DNA from: Acestrorhynchus altus
Taxonomy: Eukaryota > Chordata > Actinopteri > Characiformes > Acestrorhynchidae
Length of the DNA stretch: 64,000 bases
Reading direction: 5' to 3'
Assembly (NCBI GenBank): GCA_034509495.1
Contig: CM067522.1
Coordinates: forward strand, 3,343,268 to 3,407,267
This document shows positions 24,001-33,689 of the stretch, one piece after another. Numbering within the stretch: position 1 is the first letter of the stretch; the number at the start of each line of letters is the position of its first letter. The translations under genes and the position numbers were made by a program. A model generated the notes under the pieces. It saw only the letters and a program-made list of their open reading frames with translations, did no database searches and was not told the DNA's origin.

Positions 24001-25198
24001 ATAATCAAGCATTATTGCATTATTTACTAACTATAATTCAGAATTCAGTTGGTGTGTGGGCGGAGCTTAAACATGGCTCAGACACTCACATGTTTGACCG
24101 GTGCTGTTGCACCTTGCTGATGAGGAAGTGCCCAAATTCACCTGTTTCTACACTACTTAGTGAACGAAATAGTCTTTCCCTGTGTAGTGCAAAACTAATG
24201 AGGGAAAAGGGATCCATTTCAGCAACAGCCTGTATGTCCATGTTTGTGGACGGCCCTTTCGTCCACACGCTTTCAGCTTTCAGTTGCTTTAATTTTGTCG
24301 TCCTTGTAGAGAAGAAATGCAGATAGAATAGTCAAACCACACCACAGAAGAACTGGTGCAAACATTGGTGAACACTGTTTCAAATTATACTATAAATGGA
24401 AACATGCAGAAGAACATAAACAGTAATCATAATCATTAAGCAGGTGTTTCATCCACGAAATAGAGTAATAATGTCTTTATTACAGTAGTAATAAAGACAT
24501 TATTACAATTGTGTATTAATAGTGTAATAATAACTTTTCCAAAGAAATACTGTCCCATCAGAAAGAGGTCAAAACTGCTCATTTCTTCTCAACATTTCAA
24601 AACAATGTTTGAGTTCTGTGATTCTATGATGTTTCAGTTTCACTATAGTGTTACAATGTCTTAACCTTTTATTTACACACTTGATTGCACTTCTCATGTT
24701 AGTAAGACTCAAATGGCACCTCAATCAAGGATTCAGGCCAGCCTGGCGTCAATGCAAACCTCCAAAACCTTGCATCTCCAAAACAGCTTCCCAAGGGAAG
24801 GATAAAACCTAAAATGTCAGTTGACGTAAACAATTTTAGGGAATGAACCACATTTTGGACAATTCATCATGAAATTTTACACATAACTGGCCAAAAAGGA
24901 GATACAAGGTTTCTGTAGAACAGTGCTGATATATGATATATCTGATATATCAGTTTTCTACGGATTCACTGTATTACAGCCATTACATTACGTACACGCC
25001 GTAATACAGCCACGTGACTCACTTCGCTCACGTCCACAGCAAATAAACCAGGATTTGAACATCCAGCTGCTGAAGGATGGCTACAGACTGGACGAAATCC
25101 CGGACGACGAAGACCTGGACCTCATCCCCCCTAAATCTGTCAACCCCACCTGCATGTGCTGCCAAGCTACATCTTCTACCGCCTGTCAGATTCAGTAA
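14945..25198 (+). CDS. FAM219A: FAM219A protein, six coding exons
   Basis: Coding exons are 14945-15001, 18324-18423, 20047-20149, 22755-22835, 22913-22967 and 25040-25198. They total 555 nt, giving 184 residues plus TAA, essentially the length of the mammalian protein. All junctions are GT-AG and keep frame. Recognition rests on near-invariant stretches: MMEEIDRFQVPT at the start, RKGSLKNG, SPVNQQPKKNNVMARTR, LVVPNKGYSSLDQSPDEKPL, YSSSGYSSAE, LKDGYRLDEIPDDEDLDLIP, and a cysteine-rich end CMCCQATSSTACQIQ. The CxxC-like C-terminal cysteines could be lipidated or bind metal, but function is not established for this family. The protein has no membrane segment and is acidic and serine-rich. FAM219B is the paralogue; the start and middle segments fit A better. 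The following gene, KLF9, is convergent. Confidence 0.95.
15144..15245. mobile_element. 38-bp inverted repeat, probable mini-MITE
   Basis: Arms 15144-15181 and 15208-15245 are inverted complements over 38 positions with four mismatches, around a 26-nt loop. The arms share ccagcttc at the tips and gttccaccttaaatg at the loop side. In FAM219A pre-mRNA this would form a stable stem-loop 143 nt after the exon 1 donor. Confidence 0.8.
15450..15760. mobile_element. GGTTCTATATAGAACCC-type repeat
   Basis: Contains aaggttcttcagggcttctt, atggttctatgtagcacc and gccatatagaacccttgg. Related palindromic phrases recur at 33690-33960, its duplicate at 36660-36930, and 46838-46912. This is a widespread short fish repeat family of DNA-transposon style. 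Confidence 0.6.
18324..18423 (+). CDS. FAM219A: FAM219A coding exon 2
   Basis: Begins GAC CCA GCC after ttaggag-type acceptor ctttag and ends ATA G before gtatgc. Encodes a serine/acidic linker and NYKPSPLQRKI; the split codon is completed by exon 3 to Glu. Confidence 0.92.
18424..20046 (+). other. FAM219A intron 2
   Basis: 1.6 kb, mostly occupied by a decayed Tc1-like transposon (18525-19715). Acceptor tttttctgcag. Confidence 0.85.
18525..19715 (+). mobile_element. Degenerate Tc1-like transposon
   Basis: MARTKKISEELRRRVADAHQVRKGCK (18774 on) resembles the first helix-turn-helix of Tc1-like transposases. A block near 19258 reads aagcatggtggtggtagtat, the DNA of the KHGGGS motif. Frameshifts and stops break the rest, so no transposase can be made. 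Ends were not resolved. Confidence 0.7.
20047..20149 (+). CDS. FAM219A: FAM219A coding exon 3
   Basis: Encodes EKQREMARKGSLKNG followed by a glutamine/lysine-rich stretch to ARTR. Donor gtatga; the last Arg codon is split AG/G. Confidence 0.92.
20215..20395 (+). mobile_element. Dispersed SINE-like repeat, copy B
   Basis: Shares gaggcagtggctgacttcac and the downstream gggggagagtcc-type block with the copy at 1125-1390, followed by gcacttccaaattgggatgg. Confidence 0.55.
21780..21842 (-). mobile_element. Dispersed repeat end, reverse orientation
   Basis: Reverse complement of the family seen at 13335: tttatttaaccaggaggttc, gagattaaaatctct. Confidence 0.5.
22003..22617 (-). mobile_element. RTE-type LINE 3' end, antisense in intron 3
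   Basis: On the - strand the conceptual product includes VDDFKYLGSTIQNNGQ, VYKTEVRPAMMYSLETVAL and QEAELEVVEMKMLRF, the region just after the RT catalytic core of RTE-clade LINEs. It ends in the family's gcgacccctaaagggagcag tail. A small deletion near 22140 and a break near 22310 disrupt the frame. 5' truncated. Confidence 0.85.
22755..22835 (+). CDS. FAM219A: FAM219A coding exon 4
   Basis: Encodes LVVPNKGYSSLDQSPDEKPLVALDTD and the start of a split Ser codon. The following intron is only 77 nt (22836-22912, gtaggc...ttccctag). Confidence 0.93.
22913..22967 (+). CDS. FAM219A: FAM219A coding exon 5
   Basis: Encodes DDDFDVSRYSSSGYSSAE; donor gtgagg after GAG. A second in-frame donor (CAG then gtacct) lies 21 nt on, at 22988/22989, and would add VRSLREQ. 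Confidence 0.92.
22968..25039 (+). other. FAM219A intron 5
   Basis: 2.1 kb; contains a SINE-like repeat (23670-23920). Otherwise no feature recognised. Acceptor cacgtccacag. Confidence 0.85.
23670..23920 (+). mobile_element. Fish SINE-type repeat, 3' portion
   Basis: Contains gtgcccttgagcaagacact, gctgcccaccgctctgggca, and gatgggttaaatgcggagga, a repeat tail very common in fish genomes. The tRNA-like head is missing or unrecognisable. Its attgccccctggtgt stretch also resembles a CTCF core. Confidence 0.65.
25040..25198 (+). CDS. FAM219A: FAM219A coding exon 6 with stop
   Basis: Encodes QINQDLNIQLLKDGYRLDEI through ACQIQ and TAA (25196-25198). It carries the acidic EIPDDEDLDLIPP block and the C-terminal cysteines. 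Confidence 0.95.
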   Translation, partial: QINQDLNIQLLKDGYRLDEIPDDEDLDLIPPKSVNPTCMCCQATSSTACQIQ

Positions 25199-25379
25199 AA
25201 CAATAATCTTTCTCTCCCTCTCACCCTCATACCCTTCCAAAAAAAAAACAACGATTAATCAATATTACAGCACGAAATGTACAGTTAATGTTATGGACAT
25301 GGTGTACAGGAAAGCGTGAATATATACACATATATGCACATACACCCGCACACATACACATACATGCATACATTTACAC

Positions 25380-25385
25380 AATAAA
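25380..25385 (+). terminator. Proximal poly(A) signal of FAM219A
   Basis: AATAAA 182 nt after the stop codon. No transcript data to confirm use. Confidence 0.45.
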
Positions 25386-25570
25386 GATAATTAACGTTAT
25401 GACTATTATCGGCAGTGCCCTCCTATGGTAGGGTGCTCTGTATGTTAGTCAGCTGGGTGGGCTTGTGTACTCTGGCCTCCTAGTGGATGTTGTGTAATAT
25501 TGTACAAGTGGAGGTAGATTAACTTAAAAGATTCAAAATTCAATTTCCAGTTTATTGAAATGTGCATAAA

Positions 25571-25585
25571 ACACTAGGTGGCGCT
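25571..25585 (+). promoter_or_regulatory. CTCF-like motif
   Basis: acactaggtggcgct fits 14 of 15 positions of the vertebrate CTCF core consensus (CCASYAGRKGGCRSY) by eye. It lies 373 bp past the FAM219A stop. Binding is untested. Confidence 0.5.
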
Positions 25586-26149
25586 ACCGCGGACTGGACT
25601 AGGCTTATCCACTGTAGTGACTGCTTTCATGTTGTGTTTACCGTGTTTACTTCAACAACTCTGTGTTTTTCGTCCTTTTTTCAACTAGTCTTTGACATGA
25701 ACAGCTGCACTGTATGTGCTTGAGGATGTTGCCAAGCGATCACGCCGAGTTTCAGCGTTATGGATATGCTGGGATGGGAGTTTCAGCAACGTTGCTCTTT
25801 GATTTGGTTTACGTTTCTTCGCGGTTGTCGGGAATTGTTTCGCTTTTCATGTCGTTCGTGTCACGAGCAGTGGTTTGGGGAAGACGTTGCCCTTGAAAAA
25901 GGAAAAATGCACATGTCCATCTGCTAAAGCATAGGACACTGTTTGATCAGGAGGACACTCGTTTGGTGTAGGTCCAACTGAATTGTCCTCACACTTACCA
26001 TGGTTTGTCCTTCTCCGTTCTGGTTCATTATTACAGGATGTACATTGTTTAAAACATACGACAGTGCATTTGAAGACTTGGACATCAATTAGAGCTGCAA
26101 CAAGGTGAACAAATAACCGTGTGATTGTGATTAGCCTTGCTGAAAATGC

Positions 26150-26800
26150 AGCGTGTGCAACTGGTCAAGCTGGTTGAGCAGCTTAGTTCTTGACCAGTGG
26201 AGAGTGTGTTTTTGTTTGAGTATGATTTAGCTGGTCTTCAAGCATGATTGGCCTGAGCAAACCCGACAACCTGTATGACACCACTAAGCTGGTCCACCAG
26301 CATGACCAACTTCACTAAACGGCTTGACCAAGCAAACCTGCTCATGTCAGGCCCACATGTATAAAACATGATGTCGGTGGGTTCCAAGGGCTCCTGTACA
26401 TGTTGTTACTTGGGACCCAGTTGGACCTCCCAAGTGGGCCCCATTGTAACTACACCCCTTGTGGGCCCTTGTTGGGGTTCATGTTTAACTCCTTCTGGTG
26501 CCATAAAGGATCTTTGTGGGCATCCATATTTAGAGACAACACATGGGCATGTTATCAGGTCAATAACTGGTTAACTGCAGCTCGATGAAGCTGTTCATAC
26601 TGGTTCACTAGCTTGGTTGTGCTGGTCTGGCTGGTTCTTGGTCATGCTGGTTCACTAGCTTAGTCAGGCTGCTTCTGATGGATCTCTACCTTGGTCAACT
26701 TGGTCAAACTGGTTGATTAATATGGTTATGCCAGTCATATCTGACTATATTGGTCACATGCGAGTAGTAGGCCAAGCTTGGCCAGCTAGTTTGGTCGAGT
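26150..26800. repeat. GACCAGC-rich degenerate minisatellite, array 1
   Basis: Diverged units of about 20-23 bp, such as ctggtcaagctggttgagca, ctggtcttcaagcatgattg and ccaccagcatgaccaacttc, on both strand senses. Two more arrays of the same type are at 39775-40365 and 61795-62130. Confidence 0.65.
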
Positions 26801-28452
26801 CATGCAGGTAGACCCGGCACACCGGGTCAGAAACGGGCAGCAGTGTGGCAGCAGGTTTTCATTCCAGCCAACGGAAGCTCATGTGATCTGTCATCTCAAG
26901 AAGGGCCGATTGATTGTCAGTGGCCTGTTCCCGAGGTGGCTTTACACCCCTGCATGAAACGAAACTCAAATGTAGGCCTGCCCTTTTCGGGTTGACACAT
27001 AAGCTGGCCTACCTGTTTAACCAGCTTGATCCAGCCAACTGGTTGTTTTCAACTGGGGATTTGACCTCGATCACTTCTTTGACGGGACTCTGTGAAAAAT
27101 GCACTCATCTACTGTAGATATATGATTGGTTATGAGTTACAGCACACGAGAAATAACACTGTGATTGGTTAGAGAGCTCATTTTTCATATCGCAGCCTTC
27201 CGCAAGGTCAGTATTAGCAAAGGCCAATATTGGCATAATAATTAATGAATGATTTGTTGTGAATCCCAAGCGCGACCGGAAGTATTCGGTTCCACGTAAT
27301 GGCGTTTCGATGTGATGTGACAGTAACAAAAGCTTTGTAAGAATGCACTGTTCTATTGTCGTGTTCCCCTTCCAAATCGTTCTCAAAGCCAAGAGCTGCC
27401 CCGTGCTTGTGTTTTCACCAAAGAACGGTCACCAAAGTCCCTCCCTGCATGCAAAATCACACGGCATTATTCATATTTAACAGTTTAGCTATGAAACGTC
27501 GAGCCTGATGCTACGGCCCGTCGGGTTCAGACTGTGTTTTGAATCTTAAAATGCGCTTAAAATGAAATCACACATTAATGTCATGTCCACTGTTGCACTG
27601 CAGCTATTGTTTATAGCTTGTTGAGTCCATATGAATTCAGTTCAGCGACAGTGAGTCAATCTGCCTGTCGGCTTTTCAGCTGTAATTCAGCACTGAAGTC
27701 ATTTCAGATGGTGAATTCAAACATTGGAGTGTAACTATAAAGGTTATAGACTATTAAAACGAATGTGGAGTTCATACACGTTATAAAAGTAACAAATACT
27801 GAAGCGTTTCACCACCAATTTTATTGCCAAAATCATTTTTTGATATATTTTTAAATAACTAATAGAATTGATTTGTTGCCAGTAGAGATTTTCTTATTAT
27901 TTTATGTTTAGTTTGCATTTCAGCCTGTAAACCCTGATATATTCACATTTAAATTCTCCTTTTTTTTTTGCAAATCTACCTTTTTATTGCATTTTGTTTT
28001 AACTCATATAAAGAAGGTATACGTGAATGCTGCTGTCAGTCCATATTTTACAATCATTTTTTGTGTTCACTTTGCATCGTGGTCACATTTTTTAAAGCAC
28101 TTTTTGGTCTTTACATCGTAATCTTCAAATGTTTTTACATTCCTGTTAATTATATTGCATGTCTCTCACACGTCGTTCATTACAACTGCACAGATGAATA
28201 GAAAAAGCAATTTGGTTTCACTGTTATTGCTTTTGTCCTGGATTTTAATTTTTTTAGGCGTCCGGATTGCGCTTGCTTTTCTGTCCTCTGTTGAATTTGC
28301 TGTTAGAGTTTGCCTTAATCGGTCGATTGCACACAATGTTATTTTTTTATGTTGTTTTTTTTTTTTTTTTTTACAGTTATATATATCAGACTGTGGGAAA
28401 AAATCCATTTGCATATTAACTGTTATTACTTGTCTCAGTTGTGTATGGAACC

Positions 28453-28458
28453 AATAAA
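28453..28458 (+). terminator. Distal poly(A) signal of FAM219A
   Basis: AATAAA at the end of the T-rich 3' UTR candidate, 160 bp from the opposing KLF9 poly(A) signals. Confidence 0.5.
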
Positions 28459-28619
28459 CATGAAGCAGAACTATGTTGTTTATGTGACACTGGCTGTGGT
28501 GTATCATTGGGAAATAACTGATAAATAAGGTCCACCCGCATTTCTCTAAATCACTGATTATAAATGATTTATTATCCGCAAGAAAAGGTACTGAAAACAG
28601 GCTCATTCAACAGTCAGTG

Positions 28620-28630
28620 TTTATTTTATT
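28620..28630 (-). terminator. Candidate poly(A) signals of KLF9-like gene
   Basis: Two overlapping AATAAA on the - strand (28620-28625 and 28625-28630). They would give a 3' UTR of about 2.8 kb, in keeping with the long 3' UTR of KLF9 mRNAs in vertebrates. Confidence 0.45.
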
Positions 28631-31441
28631 AATATTTTTTTTCTGAACCCCAATGAACTGAATTCTGCACTGAAAATACAGTCAAATTAATATCATATGT
28701 ACATACGCAGTCATTCTGAACGTACACTGCGGCCTTATTACATACAAAAAATAAAATTCAAAATTCTTTTTACATAAAGCATCAGACAGTGGTTTGCTCA
28801 TTTCACTCTACATTCACGAACAAAGTTGGTGGAAGAGGCACAGGGTTACGATGTAGAATGGCAGTGCTTCTGACATCACATTTCAACTGTGTCGTAATCG
28901 CACAGTTCGACAGAATGAGGTGGAAAACACACACATTTGAACCGAAAGCTGCATTTGAATTGACCTGATACTAAACCTACTAGCTGGAGCTTTATCTGTG
29001 GCTTAACTGGCTGGTGGCTTCAGTACACTTTTAAAAATAAACTTTTTCACGACGGGAAAGTCCTAACACTCTGTCTATCTTTGCCATCTTGTTTATAAAC
29101 ATATAAACTAACAGGCTTGAAGTGACTGAATTTATACTGGAGGACTTTTATTAGGTGTGTAAAATGATCATTTTGCTTTTGTAAAAAAAAAATATGCAGA
29201 TCATTTTGCTTTTGTCAAAAAATAATAGAAACATTGCTTAAATACACAAAAAATGGCTTGTTTTATTAAAAATGTTTATTTCTGCTTATTTAAAAAAAAA
29301 AAACCAGATAACTGTTATTTTGTCAATAATGCTTCGAACTAGCATTTCTAAGAGTGTACTTCTAAGATACCCTGTTCCCATTAATACACATTAAACCTGT
29401 GCTTGAATGTGACTTTATACAACCTCAAATGCTGACAAGTCACAGCATTGAATATTTCAAGTAAACCAAGTGCGTAGTTTCGAGCTGCTGTCCGACATAC
29501 GTCTTTAAAAACTGCAGTTGAGAAAAGATGGCGATCGCGCCACCCTCTGCCTGAACCATGAACATAAGCAAACACACTTTACATTAAATCCCATGAACGT
29601 TTAACACTGAGAAACCCCCGAACCGGGGACTTTTACTGTATATTATTTCTATGTCCGTTAAATAGGAAACTATGAGAGTCGTATATAAAATGCCTATCAA
29701 TCTACAAAGAAAACCCTCCACCGCGTACGTTTCCTAAAGCTGCCACCAGGGGCGACCAGGTCTGGTGAGGCCCAGTTATGATGCTGTGTATGCAGGTGTC
29801 AGCACTTCTGATTAAAAAAATAGCAAAGGGGTGGAGCTAAAACGGACACAAACAATATTTTGCATTGGTTAAATAAAGATCAACATGATATGCACAAACA
29901 TCATCTCATCCTACTGTTAACTGAAATGGCCTTTATAAAGTATCTGCTCTGATTCAAAGGAAGCAGCCAGTCGTTCTGATACAGAAGGCAGCCATTGTCT
30001 GCTGCGTGCTCTTAGGAAGTCGAGTTATCGGTTATTGTTAGCTATTTCATATCTGTTCGCTGAGTAGCTCCTCATGAACCAGTCCCGTTTCCATTTCCAT
30101 CACAGATCTGACCATTCGGGGTCAATCTGTTAAGGTCCCAGATTCTCTTTAAAGACACGTCCGATGGTAAAACTCCAATTTTCACAGTGTTTTAAGAAAA
30201 ACAGTGCTGGTGGCATTTTTGTGACGCGAGTAAAACCACAGGGTGGACAAATACCTGAGTAATACTTAAAGTACTTGATGAGAAATCGAACGCACACAAT
30301 CGAACAGTTACCCCTGATCAGTCAATCAGACAAGACACGTTGCTTCCGTAATTTAGAGCTGCAGCTACGATGCTACGAACTAACCACCACACACGTGAAC
30401 ATGGTAGCATTTCCTTTGTGTCTATGTCTTTTATGTGACATTAAGTCATATTGTGCCGTAAAACCCCAGTGACCAGTCTGCTGGACCTCAATGAGGACCT
30501 GGATGCAGTGGGTTTCGTGGAAAGGTGTTGAGTTCTAGTGCATTAGTAACACGTCCTGATGGAATATCTCACCAAACCCTTACAGGCCTTGTGTCCATTG
30601 CAGTGGACATCAAGCGTTTTCTTGTTATTATGTTTAGTTGCACATGACACTGGTTGAGACCCGTTGTCCATCAGAAAAGACGTTTACCAGCCAATCAATG
30701 AGCATCTTAGCCCCACCTACAGGTAAATCACTGAATGTCTGAATCCCACTTGTTGTGTTTTGGGTATATTTTACTAAAATGTTTATAATAAAAACTTTAT
30801 TATTTCTTATTATTAGTTTTTCAGTGTCATTTTTTCAGGTCTGAAGGGGTTATTTCAGAAAAAACTATATACTTGATTACATTTCTCAGAGAAGCTTAAT
30901 TTAATTCCACCAAAAATCCCGATATTTGGGTGTTTTATGGTCTAAAATCCCCTTCTTCAGACAAAATATCTTCAAAAACCTCATTTAGGATCCTCTGAAG
31001 CTCCGTGGACTTTAGGTAGTAAAGTCTGAGATGTTCGCTTTTGGAAGTTCTTAAAATCTTGGAAAGAGAAGCTTCACTGGCTGTAATTCTAGCCTGAAAT
31101 GGTTCAGCTCTCGTTTGTCTTGGACCACAATCACTTAGGTTACCAGTGTAGCTGCAGTTAGAATGAGGGTTGTCGTGCAGTGGATCTGACTGTAGGAGTA
31201 AAACACTGTGAAAAGTGAAACTTTTTTTGGAGGAAAACGTGACACAGCAAGAAACCGTCTCACCATCGCCACGACTACGACACAAGCAATCATTAGAGCT
31301 GATGTTCAAGTAACTGTATGTACAAACGTTTGTTGTCCGCTTTGATTACATGTGCATGAGAGTTCATCACATCACACACACTTAGAACTTTGCAAAGAGG
31401 ATGATTTGAAGACAGGACAGAACCGGCGAAACCCTTATTGC
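28631..31441 (-). other. KLF9-like 3' UTR (inferred)
   Basis: No transposon, microsatellite or coding frame stands out in 2.8 kb between the KLF9 stop and the poly(A) signals. This is unlike the repeat-rich DNA elsewhere in the window and suggests constrained transcribed sequence. AT-rich, with several short A or T runs. Confidence 0.5.
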
Positions 31442-31713
31442 TCAAGTGCACTCCGCCTCTCCGGAGCCGGACGATGAGGTGGAGGTGGACGAGTGCCGTC
31501 TCCTGCCGTGCGGGTTGCGGAGCATGGTGGGGTGGAACCCGTCATGCCGGCGGGCGTGTTTGCTCAGGTGGTCGCTCCTCATGAAGCACTTGGTGCAGAG
31601 TGGGCAGGCGAAGCGCTTCTCGCCCGTGTGTGTGCGGACGTGGCGCGTCAGCTCGTCCGAGCGGGAGAACTTCTTGGTGCAGTCGGGCCAGGTGCACTGG
31701 AACGGTCTCTCCC
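31442..31713 (-). CDS. KLF9: KLF9-like coding exon 2 (fingers 2-3, C-terminus)
   Basis: Acceptor tcctttcag on the - strand. Starts within the TGE linker after finger 1, the canonical KLF intron position, and ends in a Ser/Thr-rich tail SSTSTSSSGSGEAECT and TGA. Confidence 0.9.
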
Positions 31714-32104
31714 CTGAAAGGAGAGAAGGTGGGTTAGAGAAACATCAGGAACTGCTCCTAGAAGTTAATCTCTCTCTCTCTCTCTCTACTCATCTACCAA
31801 TTTACCTACCAATTAACTGACCCATCTACCTCTTGATTTAATTACCTTCCTATTTGTTTACCTCTGTCCCTCCATCACTCCATCTATCCTATCCCTCACT
31901 ATTTATCTACCTGCCTACCAACCAACCTATCAATTTATATGTTGATCAATCTACACATTTGTCTATTTATCTACAGCTCGACCATTTTTCTACCTACCGC
32001 CATCCACCTTCCTCTGTACCCCATCATCCACCTACACTACCTACTTACTGATTTACCCACCCATCAATCTATCTACAGACCAATCTCTCCCTCTCTCTCT
32101 GTCA

Positions 32105-32136
<32 letters not shown>

Positions 32137-32923
32137 GATCAGAGCGCGCGCCGGCAGCACGTGCTGCGTGTTTACAGCACGCGGTGGAGGAAGTCAGGGC
32201 GCGCGCGTGACGTACACGGCTGGCGCGTTCACACAGAGGAAGGGCGGGGGGTACAGAGTGTACCGGGGGACAGCTGATCACATACGTCATCTTCATCTTC
32301 TCTCTCTCTCTCTTTCTTTCTCACACACACACACTGCGGATTGTGAAACACCCCCACCCCTTGTTTTTCAGCACGAGCTCAAATTCCTGTAACACTCAAA
32401 CTCTCACGCAAACACCCCCACACACAGTCTCACTCCCAACAGGCACACACAGTCTGACCCCCAGCACACACACAGTCTGACCCCCCAATACACACACACA
32501 CAGTCTGACCCCCAACACACACACACAGACACACACCCCCAGTCTGACCCCCACACACCCTCCCCACCCCGCCTCCTCCCCCACAGTCCAGCTCGGTTGA
32601 AGGACAGACCCCTCACCTGTGTGCACGCGCAGGTGCGCTTTCAGGTGTGATGACTTGCCGTAAACCTTGCCGCAGCCCGTCTGCGGACAGCGGTGCCGCT
32701 TCTCCGCGGGCGCGCGCATCTGGCCCCTGTGCGCGCGCCCGGGCGGCTCCTCCGCGCTCGCGCCGCAGCGGTTGAGCTCCAGCAGGATCCTCGCGACCAT
32801 GAGGAGCGTGCGGCTCTCCTGACTCTCCTCCTGCTCCTCCACCTTCACCTCCTCCTCCACCTCCTCCCCGCAGCCCGTCATGCCCGCTGTGAGCTGGTCA
32901 GAGCCGCGCCGCCTCGCTCTCAT
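31442..32923 (-). CDS. KLF9: Krueppel-like factor 9-type zinc finger protein
   Basis: Coding exons 32617-32923 and 31442-31713 join CACACAG to GGGAGAG, 579 nt, 192 residues. Three C2H2 fingers bind GC/GT boxes in DNA: ligands C79, C84, H97, H101; C109, C114, H127, H131; C139, C142, H155, H159. Contacts typical of the family (KSSHLKAH, RSDELTRH, RSDHLSKH) are present. GCGKVYGKSSHLKAHLRVHTGE and CTWPDC match KLF9, not KLF13 (GCEKVYGK, CSWQDC). Residues 39-52 (TLLMVARILLELNR) correspond to the conserved KLF9 pre-finger helix. Oddities: 192 aa versus about 244 in mammals, an acidic glutamate-rich N-terminus in place of the usual start region with its Sin3-binding helix, and Cys145 in finger 3 where Arg is usual. 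TRPM3 lies upstream on the same strand, as in human 9q21. Nuclear repressor/activator role is inferred from family. Confidence 0.85.
31714..32616 (-). other. KLF9-like intron
   Basis: 0.9 kb of repetitive DNA: a degenerate CTAC/CTAT region (31780-32080), a CT tract (32085-32137), and a tandem repeat of about 25-33 bp containing cacagtctgaccccc (32420-32565), which abuts the exon 1 side. Confidence 0.85.
32420..32565. repeat. CACACAGTCTGACCCCC tandem repeat
   Basis: About five or six imperfect units, each a CA run plus agtctgaccccc. It ends only 12 bp before the duplicated block at 32578, so it is a likely reason an assembly contig broke here. Confidence 0.85.
32617..32923 (-). CDS. KLF9: KLF9-like coding exon 1 (finger 1)
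   Basis: Starts ATG at 32921-32923 (chosen as the first in-frame ATG after an in-frame TGA 63 nt upstream); Met15 is a possible alternative start. Donor CACACAG/gtgagg. Encodes the acidic N-terminus, conserved helix and first finger. Confidence 0.85.
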
Positions 32924-33063
32924 AACTGCGTCAACTTTCTGGCCGCTTCTCTTCTGAAAGAAACACTTTCGCGGAATCCCGGGGCGTCATCGCGGCCCCG
33001 CGCTCTGATTGGCTGCCGCCGCGCCTTCCACCACGCTCCGAGCGCGCTACCAGGAATCACCAT
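32920..33063 (-). promoter_or_regulatory. Upstream ORF overlapping the KLF9 start
   Basis: An ATG at 33061-33063 sits in a near-ideal context (gctgccATGG). Its 47-codon frame ends in TGA at 32920-32922, overlapping the KLF9 ATG in ATGA. The same frame is open further up to an ATG at 33229-33231 (103 codons). KLF9/BTEB mRNA is known to be translationally controlled by upstream AUGs, which supports function; transcript extent here is not known. Confidence 0.5.
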
Positions 33064-33240
33064 GGCAGCGGCGGAGTGACGGAGACACGGGCCAATCGTG
33101 TTTGCCGGCCGGGGCTGAGGGGGCGTGGCGTGTGCTCTGCACGTGCTCCGCTGCGGGGAAACGCGAAGGGCGCGTCCCGGTTCTGCTCGCGCCGTGTTCC
33201 CTTCCCCTAACGAGGGGAGAAAGCGCCACACAGCACACTT
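32924..33240 (-). promoter_or_regulatory. KLF9-like CpG-rich promoter / 5' UTR
   Basis: GC-rich, CpG-dense segment bounded abruptly by AT-rich DNA at 33250. It has CCAAT boxes in each orientation (33008-33012 as attgg; 33092-33096 as ccaat) and a GC/GT box gagggggcgtggcg near 33115-33128, of the type KLF9 itself binds. No TATA box seen. Confidence 0.6.
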
Positions 33241-33293
33241 ACTGCATACCGGGACTTTTATCTGGAGTTTATAGATTTATTTACACTAAATTA

Positions 33294-33615
33294 TAATGAA
33301 ATGATTAATGAAATACTAATGAAATACTAATGAAAAATACAAATGAATTAAATAATAATTAAATACAAATGAATTAATAATGAAAAACTAATGAATTAAA
33401 TAATAATGAAATACTAATGAAATTATAATGAAATACTAATAATTTAAATAATAATTAAATACAAATGAATTATATAATAATTAAATACGAATAAATTAAA
33501 TAATATTTAAGTACTTATGAATTACATAATAATTAAATATTAATTAATTAAATGATAAATAGAAATTAATTAAATTATAATTAAATACCAATTAAATAAA
33601 TAATAATTAAATGCT
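33294..33615. repeat. AT-rich degenerate tandem array
   Basis: Drifting units of the form aaatacaaatgaattaa, taatgaaatac, ataataattaa. Repeated in the duplicate at 36263-36584. Confidence 0.8.
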
Positions 33616-33689
33616 GTCAGTCAGAGATTTGTGGTATTTTTGTGGTATCCATTGTATACGGCCTGAACTCTGATCTCCTGCTGTACACA

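Larger units (their letters stand above)
25199..28475 (+). other. FAM219A: FAM219A 3' UTR (inferred)
   Basis: AATAAA occurs at 25380-25385 (short 3' UTR of about 0.2 kb) and at 28453-28458 (about 3.3 kb). The last 900 bp before the distal signal are T-rich and free of obvious transposons, as in conserved long 3' UTRs. A minisatellite array (26150-26800) lies within it. The hydrophobic open frame at 28155-28457 is most likely chance in T-rich UTR. Confidence 0.5.

Noticed and set aside
28155..28457. Hydrophobic 100-codon frame that might be a small membrane protein
   Set aside because: Lies in T-rich DNA right before a poly(A) signal; composition explains the hydrophobicity.
31446..31820. 124-codon + strand frame over KLF9 exon 2
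   Set aside because: Antisense shadow of the zinc-finger exon.
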